Notes under the pieces: generated by a model
What the model saw: only the letters and a program-made list of their open reading frames with translations
The model's database searches: none
What the model was told of the DNA's origin: nothing
Position numbers and translations under genes: made by a program
In this document: positions 18,695 through 27,599 of the stretch, piece after piece
Numbering within the stretch: the first letter of the stretch is position 1
Layout: each line of letters starts with the position of its first letter
Assembly: GCA_004124475.1 (NCBI GenBank)
Contig: SCKK01000009.1
Location: 17,837 to 81,836, forward strand
Direction: 5' to 3'
Length of the DNA stretch: 64,000 bases
DNA from: Fidelibacterota bacterium
GTDB lineage: Bacteria; Fidelibacterota; Marinisomatia; Marinisomatales; SCKK01

Positions 18695-20434
18695 TTACAT
18701 CAATCTAACAATATTTGGAGTAATAAATATGAGTAATTCCCGCTGTTCAGACGTGGTAACTTTATGGGTAAATAATTTTTTAATTAATGGAATACTCCCC
18801 AAAATTGGTACTTTAGATATAGTCTCAAAATTTTGATCAAAAATCATCCCGCCAATAATAAGAGTTTCTCCATTTGCAACCATAACTTGTGTTTGTGTAA
18901 ACTGCTGTGAGACGATAGGTCTATCAGCCTGTGGCCCTGTAAATCCCACCAAAGACTGGACAATTGCCGTGACCGTCATTGAAATAAACCGATCTTCATT
19001 AATTCGAGGCAGAACATTCAAGGTAACGTTTATTTCTTGATCTTCGAATGTTAATGGTTGAGCGACCAACCCTCCTTCAGCTTGGGGTACAGCAACAGGG
19101 ATTGTTGTACCTACAGTAATAGTAGCAAGTGTATTATCAAATGTGGTAATCTGGGGCTCTTGTATTAGACGTGTATCAGTGTCTGTTGTAAGGATATTTA
19201 TTATTGTTGTAAATAGAGGTAAACTCAAAGTCGCTATTCGAAGACTATTCCATCTACCTAAACCAATCCCAATCAAAGTATCAATTGCAGTTTCAAATGT
19301 AGGCCCACTTAAATTAGCTCTTAAGTTCCAATCAATTCCCATCCTTTCATCAACACCAAGTTTTGTCTCTATAAATTTAACAGCAATATTAATCTGAGGA
19401 ATCCGTTTATCTAACTTAAAAATAACTTCTTCAATCCGGTCAAAATTATAGTGTATATCCGTCACTAAGAGATGGTCAATGGCCCCACCTGCGCCAACGC
19501 CACCAACTCCACCAACCCCACCTACACCTGCCGCTCCGCCGACAGCGCCCAATAGACCACCACCCGCGCCAGCGCCTCCAACCCGGGCACCACGTATTCC
19601 AACACCACCTACTCCGCCACCTATACCGCCAAGACCTCCTGTCTGTACCGGAGAAAAAACCTGAACTTTACCTTTATCAGTTAAAACGTTCGTCAATGCA
19701 ATGCTTAATGCAGTTGCATCTACATATTCCAATTTGTATACCCGCGTCTCCAATTCACCGGTCATCTCTTCTTCGGAAGGTTTTATCACAACAATGTTAT
19801 CTTGAATAAACCAATCAAAACCATTTACTTTTAATATGGCATCTAATGCAGTGCCCAGGTTTACATCATTTAAAGATACGGTAACTTTACCTTCGATATC
19901 CTGCCCCGTTATAATGTTTATATTATTCTGAATAGCTAAGAGTCGAAGCATATCAATTAATGGAGCATTTTTAAAATGTAAGGAAACAGTGGTCTGGAAC
20001 ATTGAAATACGCCTTGCTCTCTTTCTCTTTTCAATATCTTCAACACTGGGTCTCCATGAAATTCTAATAATATTACCCCCCTCTGTTTCAAAATGATATT
20101 GAGGTAACGTAGAAAAGTGCAAAATCACTTCAGTAAAATTCTTTTTCATCCTCTTTTCGAGCGCATCAATTCGATATAAAGGAGGTAAACTAATCTGTTT
20201 TGAGTACGTTTTTTGAAGAAACTTTGTCTTTGGAAATATTAATCTTACCATTGGGGGTGACTGAGTGACAACTTCTTCAAACTCAACCATCTCAGAGAGT
20301 ACGATGGAAACACCCATCTCATTTTCAGTCTCGAAAGTGGAAATTAATTTCACCTCCTGTCCGTTTATCCTGTGGCATCCTATGATAATTAGTACAAATA
20401 ATATGAATACTTTTAGCAAATGAACTTTATTCAT
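18695..20434 (-). CDS. pilQ: Secretin of the type IV pilus / T2SS, with glycine-rich insert
   Basis: A 579-aa outer-membrane secretin. It has a signal peptide (VFILFVLIIIGC), an AMIN-like segment (about 30-125), a secretin/TonB short N domain (MLRLLAIQNNINIITGQDIEG), an N1-type domain, and the secretin core with VPQAEGG and TLIIGGMIFDQ near the C-terminus. A stretch of about 55 residues at 255-310 is almost entirely Gly, Val and Ala (GGVGGVGIRGARVGGAGAG), lying between the N domains and the barrel. It overlaps pilP by 8 bp. Confidence 0.92.
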   Translation of the reverse strand: MNKVHLLKVFILFVLIIIGCHRINGQEVKLISTFETENEMGVSIVLSEMVEFEEVVTQSPPMVRLIFPKTKFLQKTYSKQISLPPLYRIDALEKRMKKNFTEVILHFSTLPQYHFETEGGNIIRISWRPSVEDIEKRKRARRISMFQTTVSLHFKNAPLIDMLRLLAIQNNINIITGQDIEGKVTVSLNDVNLGTALDAILKVNGFDWFIQDNIVVIKPSEEEMTGELETRVYKLEYVDATALSIALTNVLTDKGKVQVFSPVQTGGLGGIGGGVGGVGIRGARVGGAGAGGGLLGAVGGAAGVGGVGGVGGVGAGGAIDHLLVTDIHYNFDRIEEVIFKLDKRIPQINIAVKFIETKLGVDERMGIDWNLRANLSGPTFETAIDTLIGIGLGRWNSLRIATLSLPLFTTIINILTTDTDTRLIQEPQITTFDNTLATITVGTTIPVAVPQAEGGLVAQPLTFEDQEINVTLNVLPRINEDRFISMTVTAIVQSLVGFTGPQADRPIVSQQFTQTQVMVANGETLIIGGMIFDQNFETISKVPILGSIPLIKKLFTHKVTTSEQRELLIFITPNIVRLM

Positions 20435-20927
20435 TTATAGACAACCTTATTGCTTGCGCACCCTTTTTCAAGATTACATAATTGGATGCAATTTTATCTA
20501 CCTTAAAACCTCCAATAGCGTCACCCTCTTTTACGATGCTTTCATTAATTAAAGCATACCCGGCATTACCATGCCATGATATACCGGTTAGACTTAAACC
20601 TTTCGCTTTGCCACCTCCTGAACGACCGAATATTCCGTCGATTATTCCTTCTTTTGATGAGCCTTCAATGGTATCTACAGAGACATAGAAAAATGGATCA
20701 GAATTCCATGAACCGGACCAATTCAATTCAGGTATAGGATTCAAATATGCTAAAAAGACATCATCCTCAGTATCTGACAAGCTTAAAATTTCATCTTGAA
20801 TACCGGCTTTTATTCCCTTTGCTATTTCTTTTCCGGTTGTTAATAAACCTCTATCTATCACGGCGTAAATAATTAGAATACCAATTATTCCAATTAAGAT
20901 CTTTTGTCGCTTGTTTAATTTATTCAT
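20427..20927 (-). CDS. pilP: PilP/GspC-like periplasmic pilotin-link protein
   Basis: 166 aa: one N-terminal membrane helix (ILIGIIGILIIYAVI), a linker, then a small beta-rich HR/PDZ-less domain (LSLTGISWHGNAGYALINE...VKEGDAIGGFKVDKI) of the PilP/GspC kind, which links the inner-membrane PilN-PilO complex to the secretin. Identification comes from this domain and from its position between pilO and pilQ. Sequence divergence is high, so the symbol is by role. Confidence 0.8.
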   Translation of the reverse strand: MNKLNKRQKILIGIIGILIIYAVIDRGLLTTGKEIAKGIKAGIQDEILSLSDTEDDVFLAYLNPIPELNWSGSWNSDPFFYVSVDTIEGSSKEGIIDGIFGRSGGGKAKGLSLTGISWHGNAGYALINESIVKEGDAIGGFKVDKIASNYVILKKGAQAIRLSINE

Positions 20928-20936
20928 ATTTCAATT

Positions 20937-20985
20937 TTCCCCAACGACCCCGACTTGTCGGGGGGGGGGGTCGGGACTACGAGGC
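20937..20985. repeat. CCGACTTGTCGG palindrome with long G run
   Basis: CCCCGACTTGTCGGGG followed by a run of Gs and TCGGGACTACGAGGCAGG. The reverse complement begins CCTGCCTCGTAGTCCCGACC, the same order as the element between aroC and aroK at 56767-56805, so these are copies of one dispersed repeat. Confidence 0.7.
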
Positions 20986-21025
20986 AGGAAAGTTTCATCC
21001 CGAAACCTCGGGACAAGTATCAAGA

Positions 21026-21601
21026 TTATGTGCTCTCTTCATCGAAAAATATGTACGCATATAAAACTAATTCACAAGCTAATACACCTTCAGTGTCTAA
21101 TTCTGTACCGAGACTAATCCTACCAATATTCAGGATGGTAGGTAAAGATAGAATTTCTTCCAAAAAAATCCCTATCGTCAGGAATTCTCCTTGAATCTGA
21201 ATTTGAACAGGATACCTTTCAATATGCTTTTTCGTAAGTTTAAGTTTATGTTTAATACCCGGGTATGAATCTTCAAGATTAGGCGAAAGTGACTTTATTA
21301 TGATATTTTGTCTCTTTGCAATCCGCCTAATCTCTTCAAATACTTTCAAAAACGAATCTCTATTAGGAATCTCACTTTTTAAAGAATCTAATTTCGCTAA
21401 TTCATTATGATACCGTTCTAGTATCATTGGAAAGCTTTCATTTATCTCTAACATTTGATTATACTTTGTCTCTAGTTTCTTCAATTCCGATTTTTTTTCT
21501 CGAATCTTTCCCCCATTATTCCAAATACCTGTCCATAACCACCATCCGGTAGCTACCAATAAAATTGAAATAAGTGCAGAAAATATTAACTTATTTCTCA
21601 T
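21026..21601 (-). CDS. pilO: PilO-like inner-membrane alignment protein
   Basis: 191 aa: an N-terminal membrane helix (LIFSALISILLVATGWWLW), a coiled coil (about 30-80, REKKSELKKLETKYNQMLE), then a ferredoxin-like fold (YPVQIQIQGEFLTIGIFLEEIL) as in PilO. It sits 6 bp downstream of the PilM-PilN fusion, the standard order M-N-O-P-Q. Confidence 0.88.
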   Translation of the reverse strand: MRNKLIFSALISILLVATGWWLWTGIWNNGGKIREKKSELKKLETKYNQMLEINESFPMILERYHNELAKLDSLKSEIPNRDSFLKVFEEIRRIAKRQNIIIKSLSPNLEDSYPGIKHKLKLTKKHIERYPVQIQIQGEFLTIGIFLEEILSLPTILNIGRISLGTELDTEGVLACELVLYAYIFFDEEST

Positions 21602-21607
21602 TCTCTG

Positions 21608-23851
21608 TTAAAGCCTTAATGTAAGAGTAAAAAATAGTTTGCCTTCTTGGAGGTCACTATGTTCTTCAAGATTGTAGTCAACTTTTGTAAATACATTACT
21701 CTCTTGCAGTCGGATTAAAAAATTTGTGAAATGAATATCTGCTACAGAGGCGACAGCTTGAACAAACCCGTTTACCAATATTGCATCTTTTATTTCCTGA
21801 GGTCCATTTTCTGATTCTTCCTTTTTTATTTTAACAACCTCTTTCTTAAAAGTTATAGAAGTGAATTTAACGTCGGATGGTACAACTGAAGAAAATAGTT
21901 TAAGTATTTTAATTTGATTTTTTGAATGAATGCGATCATTTGATAAAAATTTTCGAAATCCAGAAACCATCTCTATTTCGTCTAAAATGATAAAATATTC
22001 CTGCGCCGTAGATGAAAGTTTTCCCCATTCATCTGTTTTAACCTTAATCTGCCCTCCCAATTCATCAACTTTTTGATTTGAAAAAAATGTGTTTATAACA
22101 AAAAACGGGATTAAAAAAATCCCCACTAATACAGCTATTTTAGTAAGTAATAAGTATTTATAGTTGGATCGAATCTTATTAGGAAGAATGTTGATTTTCC
22201 CAGCTTCATCATCAGCAAGTGCAAAATTTATTGTGTAATAGGGAAGCATTTTTTCCGGAAGAATCTTTCCATCTGAAAAACTGAAAGATCCATTTCGGAG
22301 TGGATTCAAGATACCTACTTTTAAATCTAAATTCTGTCCAATGGTTTTGAGAAGATTCGGAAAAGTGGCTCCAATTCCGTCAAATAAAAGCCACTTCCAT
22401 TCTAATTCAGGATTCTGTTTTTTAAAATAGCTGAGAGAACGGCTTAACTCACTTGTCAATCTTTCTAACACTGGACGAAGGAAAATAGAGATTTTGTATA
22501 AGCTGATCTTTATTCCTTGAATCACACCATTAGTTTCTTTTGGAAATCCGTAATCTCCCAATATCTGTCTTGCTTGCAAATGATCAATTTTAACCGTCTC
22601 ATTCCCTACAACAATACGTTGCATAATTGCAGTATAAAAATCTTCAGCACCCACAGATACTTCCCTGGAAAACAATAACTTATGCTCTTCCACAACTACA
22701 ATAGTAGTACTTGTTTCCCCAATATGTACCAATATATAACACCCTTCCTTCATGTCAGGATAATTTTTAATAAATAGCTTCCATAACAGTATAGGAAGCG
22801 TAGTAAATAATCTGAGTTTAAGGTTGTGGTTATTAAATTGAGTAATTATCTCCTCAATGGAGTTTCTTTCAACGATTCCGATTACAATATTCTGCTTGTT
22901 TGGATTTCCTACTGCATCCGTAGTTTCCCAGTTGGTTTCAGCATTTTCCGCATTAAAAGGTAAATTCTTTTTTGCATTCCACTGTATTAAATCGACCAAC
23001 TCCTTCTGTTTCAGTTTAGGTGTCTGGATAATATGCGTTTTTGTTAACAATTTGGAATCATAGTAACTCCCAAATGCAGTTTTTTTCTCTTTACTTTTTA
23101 ATTCATTTTCTAAAACAAAGGACAACAACTGATCCATATTTGAAATAGTTTGTCCATTTGTTTTATAGGGTAATGTGTAGGTCCCAAATTTTTCAATGGT
23201 TGTTCCTTTAATCCCTTTTACCACTTGAAGAAGTCTTAAAAAATTTTTCCCCCTATGGATACATACTTGTCTTTGAGACTCATTCAATCGATTTACAACT
23301 GCACCTATATAATTACTAATGTCAATTTTGTGGTTCTGCTCAATCATAGTTGATAAAAGAGTCGAATCAAATTCTTCCGGCTTAACAACGTTTTCCTTTT
23401 CTTCGGTTTTAGAAATATCTTTCTGAATCTGTTGCAGTATATCTGTTGTCGATCTTTCGTCAGGTTTCTTTTCATCTAAGATAGTCTCGATTCTATCATC
23501 AGGAACTTTAGATACAACAGCTTCTTCAACAACAGGAATTTCCTCCTTTACTTCATCATGAGATATGGTTTTTTTTAGACTCTCAAGAAGAGATTTTCCG
23601 GATTCTTTAGTCTTTTGCTCTATTTCAGAGTCAATTTCTTCTTCAGTCATTTCTTGTCCTAAGGATCCTACAGATGTTTCCGGCACGGGTTTTCCGGGAT
23701 CAGGCACCAATATAGAAGCTCCCTTTTCACTTATCTCCTTAACAGTTTCCGGTTTCTTTTCTACCGGTTCATCCTTTGCCTGTTGCGCACGTAAAAGATC
23801 TAAGAGCCGGTTTGTGGCTAAGTCTTGTCTTTCTTTACCTTCTTCAGACAT
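21608..23851 (-). CDS. PilM-PilN fusion protein
   Basis: 747 aa. Residues about 1-170 are charged and low in complexity (many Glu/Lys). About 175-560 resemble PilM, the cytoplasmic actin-like ATPase: YILVHIGETSTTIVVVEEHK is the phosphate-binding strand pair and LFDGIGATFPNLLKTIG fits the adenosine motif. A membrane helix at about 578-600 is followed by a PilN-type coiled coil and ferredoxin-like fold (VPSDVKFTSITFKK). PilM and PilN are usually separate genes whose products bind each other; here they are one chain with PilM cytoplasmic and PilN periplasmic. It overlaps exeA by 8 bp. Confidence 0.82.
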   Translation of the reverse strand: MSEEGKERQDLATNRLLDLLRAQQAKDEPVEKKPETVKEISEKGASILVPDPGKPVPETSVGSLGQEMTEEEIDSEIEQKTKESGKSLLESLKKTISHDEVKEEIPVVEEAVVSKVPDDRIETILDEKKPDERSTTDILQQIQKDISKTEEKENVVKPEEFDSTLLSTMIEQNHKIDISNYIGAVVNRLNESQRQVCIHRGKNFLRLLQVVKGIKGTTIEKFGTYTLPYKTNGQTISNMDQLLSFVLENELKSKEKKTAFGSYYDSKLLTKTHIIQTPKLKQKELVDLIQWNAKKNLPFNAENAETNWETTDAVGNPNKQNIVIGIVERNSIEEIITQFNNHNLKLRLFTTLPILLWKLFIKNYPDMKEGCYILVHIGETSTTIVVVEEHKLLFSREVSVGAEDFYTAIMQRIVVGNETVKIDHLQARQILGDYGFPKETNGVIQGIKISLYKISIFLRPVLERLTSELSRSLSYFKKQNPELEWKWLLFDGIGATFPNLLKTIGQNLDLKVGILNPLRNGSFSFSDGKILPEKMLPYYTINFALADDEAGKINILPNKIRSNYKYLLLTKIAVLVGIFLIPFFVINTFFSNQKVDELGGQIKVKTDEWGKLSSTAQEYFIILDEIEMVSGFRKFLSNDRIHSKNQIKILKLFSSVVPSDVKFTSITFKKEVVKIKKEESENGPQEIKDAILVNGFVQAVASVADIHFTNFLIRLQESNVFTKVDYNLEEHSDLQEGKLFFTLTLRL

Positions 23852-24671
23852 AAAATGGATCCGATTTTCTTAATCGAGTTAGCGCGATGTCGCTGTCTAT
23901 CTTCTTTTTATCAAATGTTAACATATCGATGATTAAATTATGACAAGTCACAACAACTTTCCTCGGGTATCCCTGGGTCATCTCATATACCAGTTCTTTC
24001 GCGTGAGAGGTAAAAATTGCCTCCCCATCTTGCATACCTGCAATCTTTAATCTGTGATCAATAAAACGTTTTGTATCATCAATATCCATGGGACTTAAAG
24101 AATATCCAAAGGAGATTCTATCTTTAAAATTTGGATGTTTGTCTAATAGCTCTTTAAACTCCGGTTGGGCAAATATAATTACCTGAATCAACTTTGTATC
24201 GTTTGTTTCAAAATTTAAAAGAGTTCTAATAATTTCTACCTGTTCAGAACCCATCTTCTGTCCTTCATCAATAATCAAAACAATTCTCTTTTTTAATTTT
24301 ATAGCAGTATCGATTAAATAATGTTCTATCTGATTCATCATGTCTATTAGCAAACTAACTTTGTCTGAAATTCCAAACATTCTTTTCAGGTAAATGAGAA
24401 ATTCAACATTATCTTTCCATGTGGGATCTAATATCAAATGAAAATTATAATCTCTGCCAAATTCAACAAAACGACCCAATAAAAGTCGTGACATAATTGT
24501 CTTCCCAGTTCCAATTCCCCCGATCACTACATTTAATCCTCGATTAAGGCGTAATGAAATTTCTAATCTATTAAGACATTCCCCATGACCCTTGGATTGA
24601 TAAAAAAATTCGGGATCAGGCGCCATTGAAAATGGTTCCTTGACAAGCCCTGCTAATTCAAAATATTCCAT
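23844..24671 (-). CDS. ExeA/GspA-type AAA+ ATPase
   Basis: 275 aa. The N-terminus LVKEPFSMAPDPEFFYQSKGH is the ExeA signature. Walker A is GGIGTGKT, Walker B is RIVLIIDEGQKM, and a sensor-like LIQVIIFAQPEFKELL follows. ExeA-type proteins help insert or place the secretin multimer at the peptidoglycan layer. This copy is short and lacks the C-terminal peptidoglycan-binding region of GspA/ExeA, so it is the ATPase part only. Confidence 0.88.
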   Translation of the reverse strand: MEYFELAGLVKEPFSMAPDPEFFYQSKGHGECLNRLEISLRLNRGLNVVIGGIGTGKTIMSRLLLGRFVEFGRDYNFHLILDPTWKDNVEFLIYLKRMFGISDKVSLLIDMMNQIEHYLIDTAIKLKKRIVLIIDEGQKMGSEQVEIIRTLLNFETNDTKLIQVIIFAQPEFKELLDKHPNFKDRISFGYSLSPMDIDDTKRFIDHRLKIAGMQDGEAIFTSHAKELVYEMTQGYPRKVVVTCHNLIIDMLTFDKKKIDSDIALTRLRKSDPFYV

Positions 24672-24845
24672 TTTTACATCTCAAATCATTGTTGCAAGGT
24701 AACTGTTCAACGTATTTTTGGAACAAGACTAAGTCCCGAAGTTTCGGAATAAGGATAAGATTCCGTTGCTATACCGGTATTCCTTTCCGTTAGTTAACGG
24801 ATAGCCCATCTCACTTTTCCTTCACCAGCACCTTTGCCTAAATAA

Positions 24846-25442
24846 TTACATCGCATTTTCAAAATATGGGTCACATTTCTCTTTAAGATCACTTTTATTC
24901 AGCGGTCTGAATAATACTCCATCAACACCAATTTCATTTAACTCCTCTAAAACACCATCTTCAAGATAATCTGAAATGACCAATACTTTCGTATATAATG
25001 TCTCTTTATGAGATCGAAGTACCTTTAAAAGTTCCAGCCCAGTCAATCTTGGCAATCTAAGGTCAAGGATCACTAATTTGGGTTTATGTTGACTAATCTT
25101 TAAATATCCTTCAAACCCGTCTGGAACCATCTCGATCCGGACATCCTTATAGAGATCATTGATCAAATAAGTCAATGTTTCTGCTTGATCCCGGTTATTT
25201 TCAATAATCAGAAAGTCGGTTAATTGATCATTTTCTCCAAAATAAGCAGGTTCATATGTAAATCCTTGTTTTTTAATAAAAGAAATGAAATCACTCCTTG
25301 CGACACGATAGTGACCGGATGGGGTCGTAAATGCTTGGATGTCGTTATTTCGTATCCAGCTTTTAACCGTATTGATATCAACTTCGCAATAACGAGCAAT
25401 GTCACCCGTGGTAAAAAACCTTTTCACTTTATTCCCAATCAT
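24846..25442 (-). CDS. HTH (excisionase/MerR-type) plus receiver fusion regulator
   Basis: 198 aa from ATG 25442 (an upstream TTG at 25463 is possible). Residues about 8-65 are a winged HTH of the MerR/excisionase type (FFTTGDIARYCEVDINTVKSW...GHYRVARSDF). Residues about 80-198 are a receiver domain with KLVILDLRLPRLTGLELL (phospho-acceptor Asp) and VLFRPLNKSDL (conserved Lys replaced by Arg). DNA-binding domain first, receiver second is the reverse of the common order. As the first gene of the minus-strand pilus cluster it may control it. About 175 bp with small palindromes separate it from exeA. Confidence 0.85.
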   Translation of the reverse strand: MIGNKVKRFFTTGDIARYCEVDINTVKSWIRNNDIQAFTTPSGHYRVARSDFISFIKKQGFTYEPAYFGENDQLTDFLIIENNRDQAETLTYLINDLYKDVRIEMVPDGFEGYLKISQHKPKLVILDLRLPRLTGLELLKVLRSHKETLYTKVLVISDYLEDGVLEELNEIGVDGVLFRPLNKSDLKEKCDPYFENAM

Positions 25443-25868
25443 TACACAGTTAGTAGAAATCAATGTAATTCACGATATTCATGATATTATTAGTCTCTAT
25501 AATAATAACAATTTTTATAAATAATGTCAATGATTATTTAGTATCACTTTGTAAGGTAAAAATATAATACACAAATAGGGTTACATGACCTTATAACTAC
25601 AGATGCTTTCTCAGAAATATTGTAACTCACTATTTATTGGCAGTTACGGAGATATTGACCTATCGACTTTATGCAACATCTTTAATAATTGAAAGTTATG
25701 TTTCGTTTTAAGACAAAATCTATGTAAACATTCAGTGAACCCGTTTCGGTAAGATTGAATATTGTGACTTGGAACAGATCTATTTGAATATAGCCTGATT
25801 AATTCATGAGTCCATGAATTATTCAGGTTAGAAATACGAAAGAAAAACTACTGTATAGAAATAAATTC
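25443..25868. other. Intergenic region with repeat-element ends
   Basis: About 425 bp without a gene, AT-rich, between the divergently spaced pilus regulator and htrA (both minus). It contains one end of the GTAAACATTCAGTGAACCC element at about 25723-25750 (other ends at 58551 and 58819) and the IS1380-end mini-element at 25794-25827. It must also hold the pilus-cluster promoter, which I could not place. Confidence 0.6.
25794..25827. mobile_element. 34-bp palindromic mini-element made of IS1380 ends
   Basis: CCTGATTAATTCATG, a 4-bp loop, then CATGAATTATTCAGG: 15-bp arms with one mismatch. The outer 13 bp match both ends of the IS1380 element at 9739-11536. It is flanked by ATAG on the left and TTAG on the right, close to the TTAG duplication of the full copy. 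It looks like the fully deleted non-autonomous form, though a role as an htrA terminator (the stop is 42 bp away) cannot be excluded. Confidence 0.7.
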
Positions 25869-27266
25869 TTAGCGATTCTCAATTGGAATAAAAAGGGATC
25901 CTCCACGACGTTTAATCAATAATAATACTGTATCATTTACAGATTCGTTATCTAATGCTATTCTAAACTCGTTTACCCCATCTATTTTTATGCTTCCGAT
26001 ACGTTTAATAATGTCCCCTGTCTGGATACCAGCTTTGGCTGCTTTGCTTTTGCGGTGAACTTCAACAACCACAACGCCCATCTCGTCTCTATCAATACCT
26101 AACCGCCTGGCAATTTTAGAATCTGTGGATTCTACTCGTAGTCCGAGTTTAGGTGTTGCCTTACGAGGAACGAAAGCGATTTTATCATCTTCCGGTAATT
26201 CGGACAGGTGAACTCTCAATGTCTTCTTCTTCTTACCGCGAACTACATCGACTGTTGTCCTGGTGCCGGGCCTCATGCTGGAAACCATATTCTTTAGATT
26301 TGCGGTATCCCTGACCTTTTTGTCATTAAACATTACAATAACGTCCTGTATTTTGATGCTGGCTTTATCAGCCGGACTTCCATCGACGACTTGTGTGACT
26401 ACCGCCCCTTCACGATCCTCAAGACCTAAAGATTTAGCAAGCAGATCATCCACATCCTGAATATATACACCCAGCCAGGCACGAATAACCCGCCCTTCGT
26501 TTATCAGGTCTTCCATGATTTGTTTTGCCAGATTGATGGGAATAGCAAATCCCACACCAACATTTCCGCGATTGAACCCTCCAGTCGCAATTGCTGTATT
26601 AATCCCCACCAATTTTCCATCAAGATTGATCAATGCACCGCCACTGTTCCCTGGATTTATGGCAGCATCGGTCTGGATAAAATCTTCGTACCCAATCCCA
26701 CCAATGATATGGCTGCGCCCTTTCGCACTGACAATTCCAGCAGTAACCGTGTGACTTAAATTTTTACGAAATGGACTTCCTATTGCCAGAACCCATTCTC
26801 CCACCTCTAATTCATCTGAATCCCCCAATTTTGCTGCTGTGAGGTCGTCCGCATCAATTTTTAAAACAGCCAAATCACTTTTGGCATCTCTCCCTACAAC
26901 CTCCGCTTTATATTCGCGCTTATCCATTAATAAAACAGTAATCTCGTCAGCATTTTCAACAACATGATTATTGGTGAGGATATATCCTTTCTCAGCATCT
27001 ATGATAACTCCCGAACCTAAAGCTGTACTTTTTAAATCCTGTTCCGGAAAATCAAAATACCGCCAGAAGAACTCATCTCCAAATGGATGTCTAAAAGGGG
27101 CATCTTCCATACTGATAAGCTTCTCACTGGTAATCGTTACAACTGAGGAGTTAACTATCTTGACAGCTTTGATAAATGTGTCGCTTAACTCTTTGGCTCC
27201 CGGCAATTTTGCTTGTACTATTACCGCAAACAGTGGAATTAAAACCATTAGAATATATTTTTTCAT
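25869..27266 (-). CDS. HtrA/DegP-family periplasmic serine protease
   Basis: 465 aa. Signal peptide at 1-19, then a trypsin-like domain with the triad in ILTNNHVVENA (His), KSDLAVLKID (Asp) and NPGNSGGALINLDG (Ser), and two PDZ domains (about 265-350 and 375-460; GAVVTQVVDGSPADKA, KAAKAGIQTGDIIKRIG). This is the periplasmic quality-control protease/chaperone (Do family). DegP and DegQ cannot be told apart from sequence alone. Confidence 0.95.
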   Translation of the reverse strand: MKKYILMVLIPLFAVIVQAKLPGAKELSDTFIKAVKIVNSSVVTITSEKLISMEDAPFRHPFGDEFFWRYFDFPEQDLKSTALGSGVIIDAEKGYILTNNHVVENADEITVLLMDKREYKAEVVGRDAKSDLAVLKIDADDLTAAKLGDSDELEVGEWVLAIGSPFRKNLSHTVTAGIVSAKGRSHIIGGIGYEDFIQTDAAINPGNSGGALINLDGKLVGINTAIATGGFNRGNVGVGFAIPINLAKQIMEDLINEGRVIRAWLGVYIQDVDDLLAKSLGLEDREGAVVTQVVDGSPADKASIKIQDVIVMFNDKKVRDTANLKNMVSSMRPGTRTTVDVVRGKKKKTLRVHLSELPEDDKIAFVPRKATPKLGLRVESTDSKIARRLGIDRDEMGVVVVEVHRKSKAAKAGIQTGDIIKRIGSIKIDGVNEFRIALDNESVNDTVLLLIKRRGGSLFIPIENR

Positions 27267-27317
27267 TTTTCCTCCATTTAAATCACATTCTTCTATGTCT
27301 TCAATCCTCTAAATGTT

Positions 27318-27560
27318 TCAAAATAAATTAGCCTTTTCCTGTGAATTAAAAATCACTTTAGATAAAGTAGTTTCCCTTTCCAAGTTTTTGACTAGACCCA
27401 GATCGTCATCACAATTCAAGTCAGCAAAAGCAGGTGCCATATTACTTCCAAGGAGTCCCGAAATTTCGGGACAATTGTTTAATCGTTGAAGGTTATCCTG
27501 GAATTTCGGAATTACCTTAAACACTCCGTCAGAAGTCCCTGCGGGAAAAGACAAAAACAT
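27318..27560 (-). pseudogene. Decayed FG-GAP/VCBS repeat fragment
   Basis: An 80-codon frame without a clear start. The stretch MAPAFADLNCDDDLGLV resembles the VCBS unit (APAFADLDGDGDLDLVVG) with the Asp/Gly ligands partly lost. The upstream half overlaps a palindromic repeat (27523-27551) of the type seen in aroK. It is probably a relic of a surface-protein gene like the one at the left edge of the window. Confidence 0.4.
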
Positions 27561-27599
27561 CTCACTACTCTTTGAATTCTCTCCACAGATAAGAGGACT

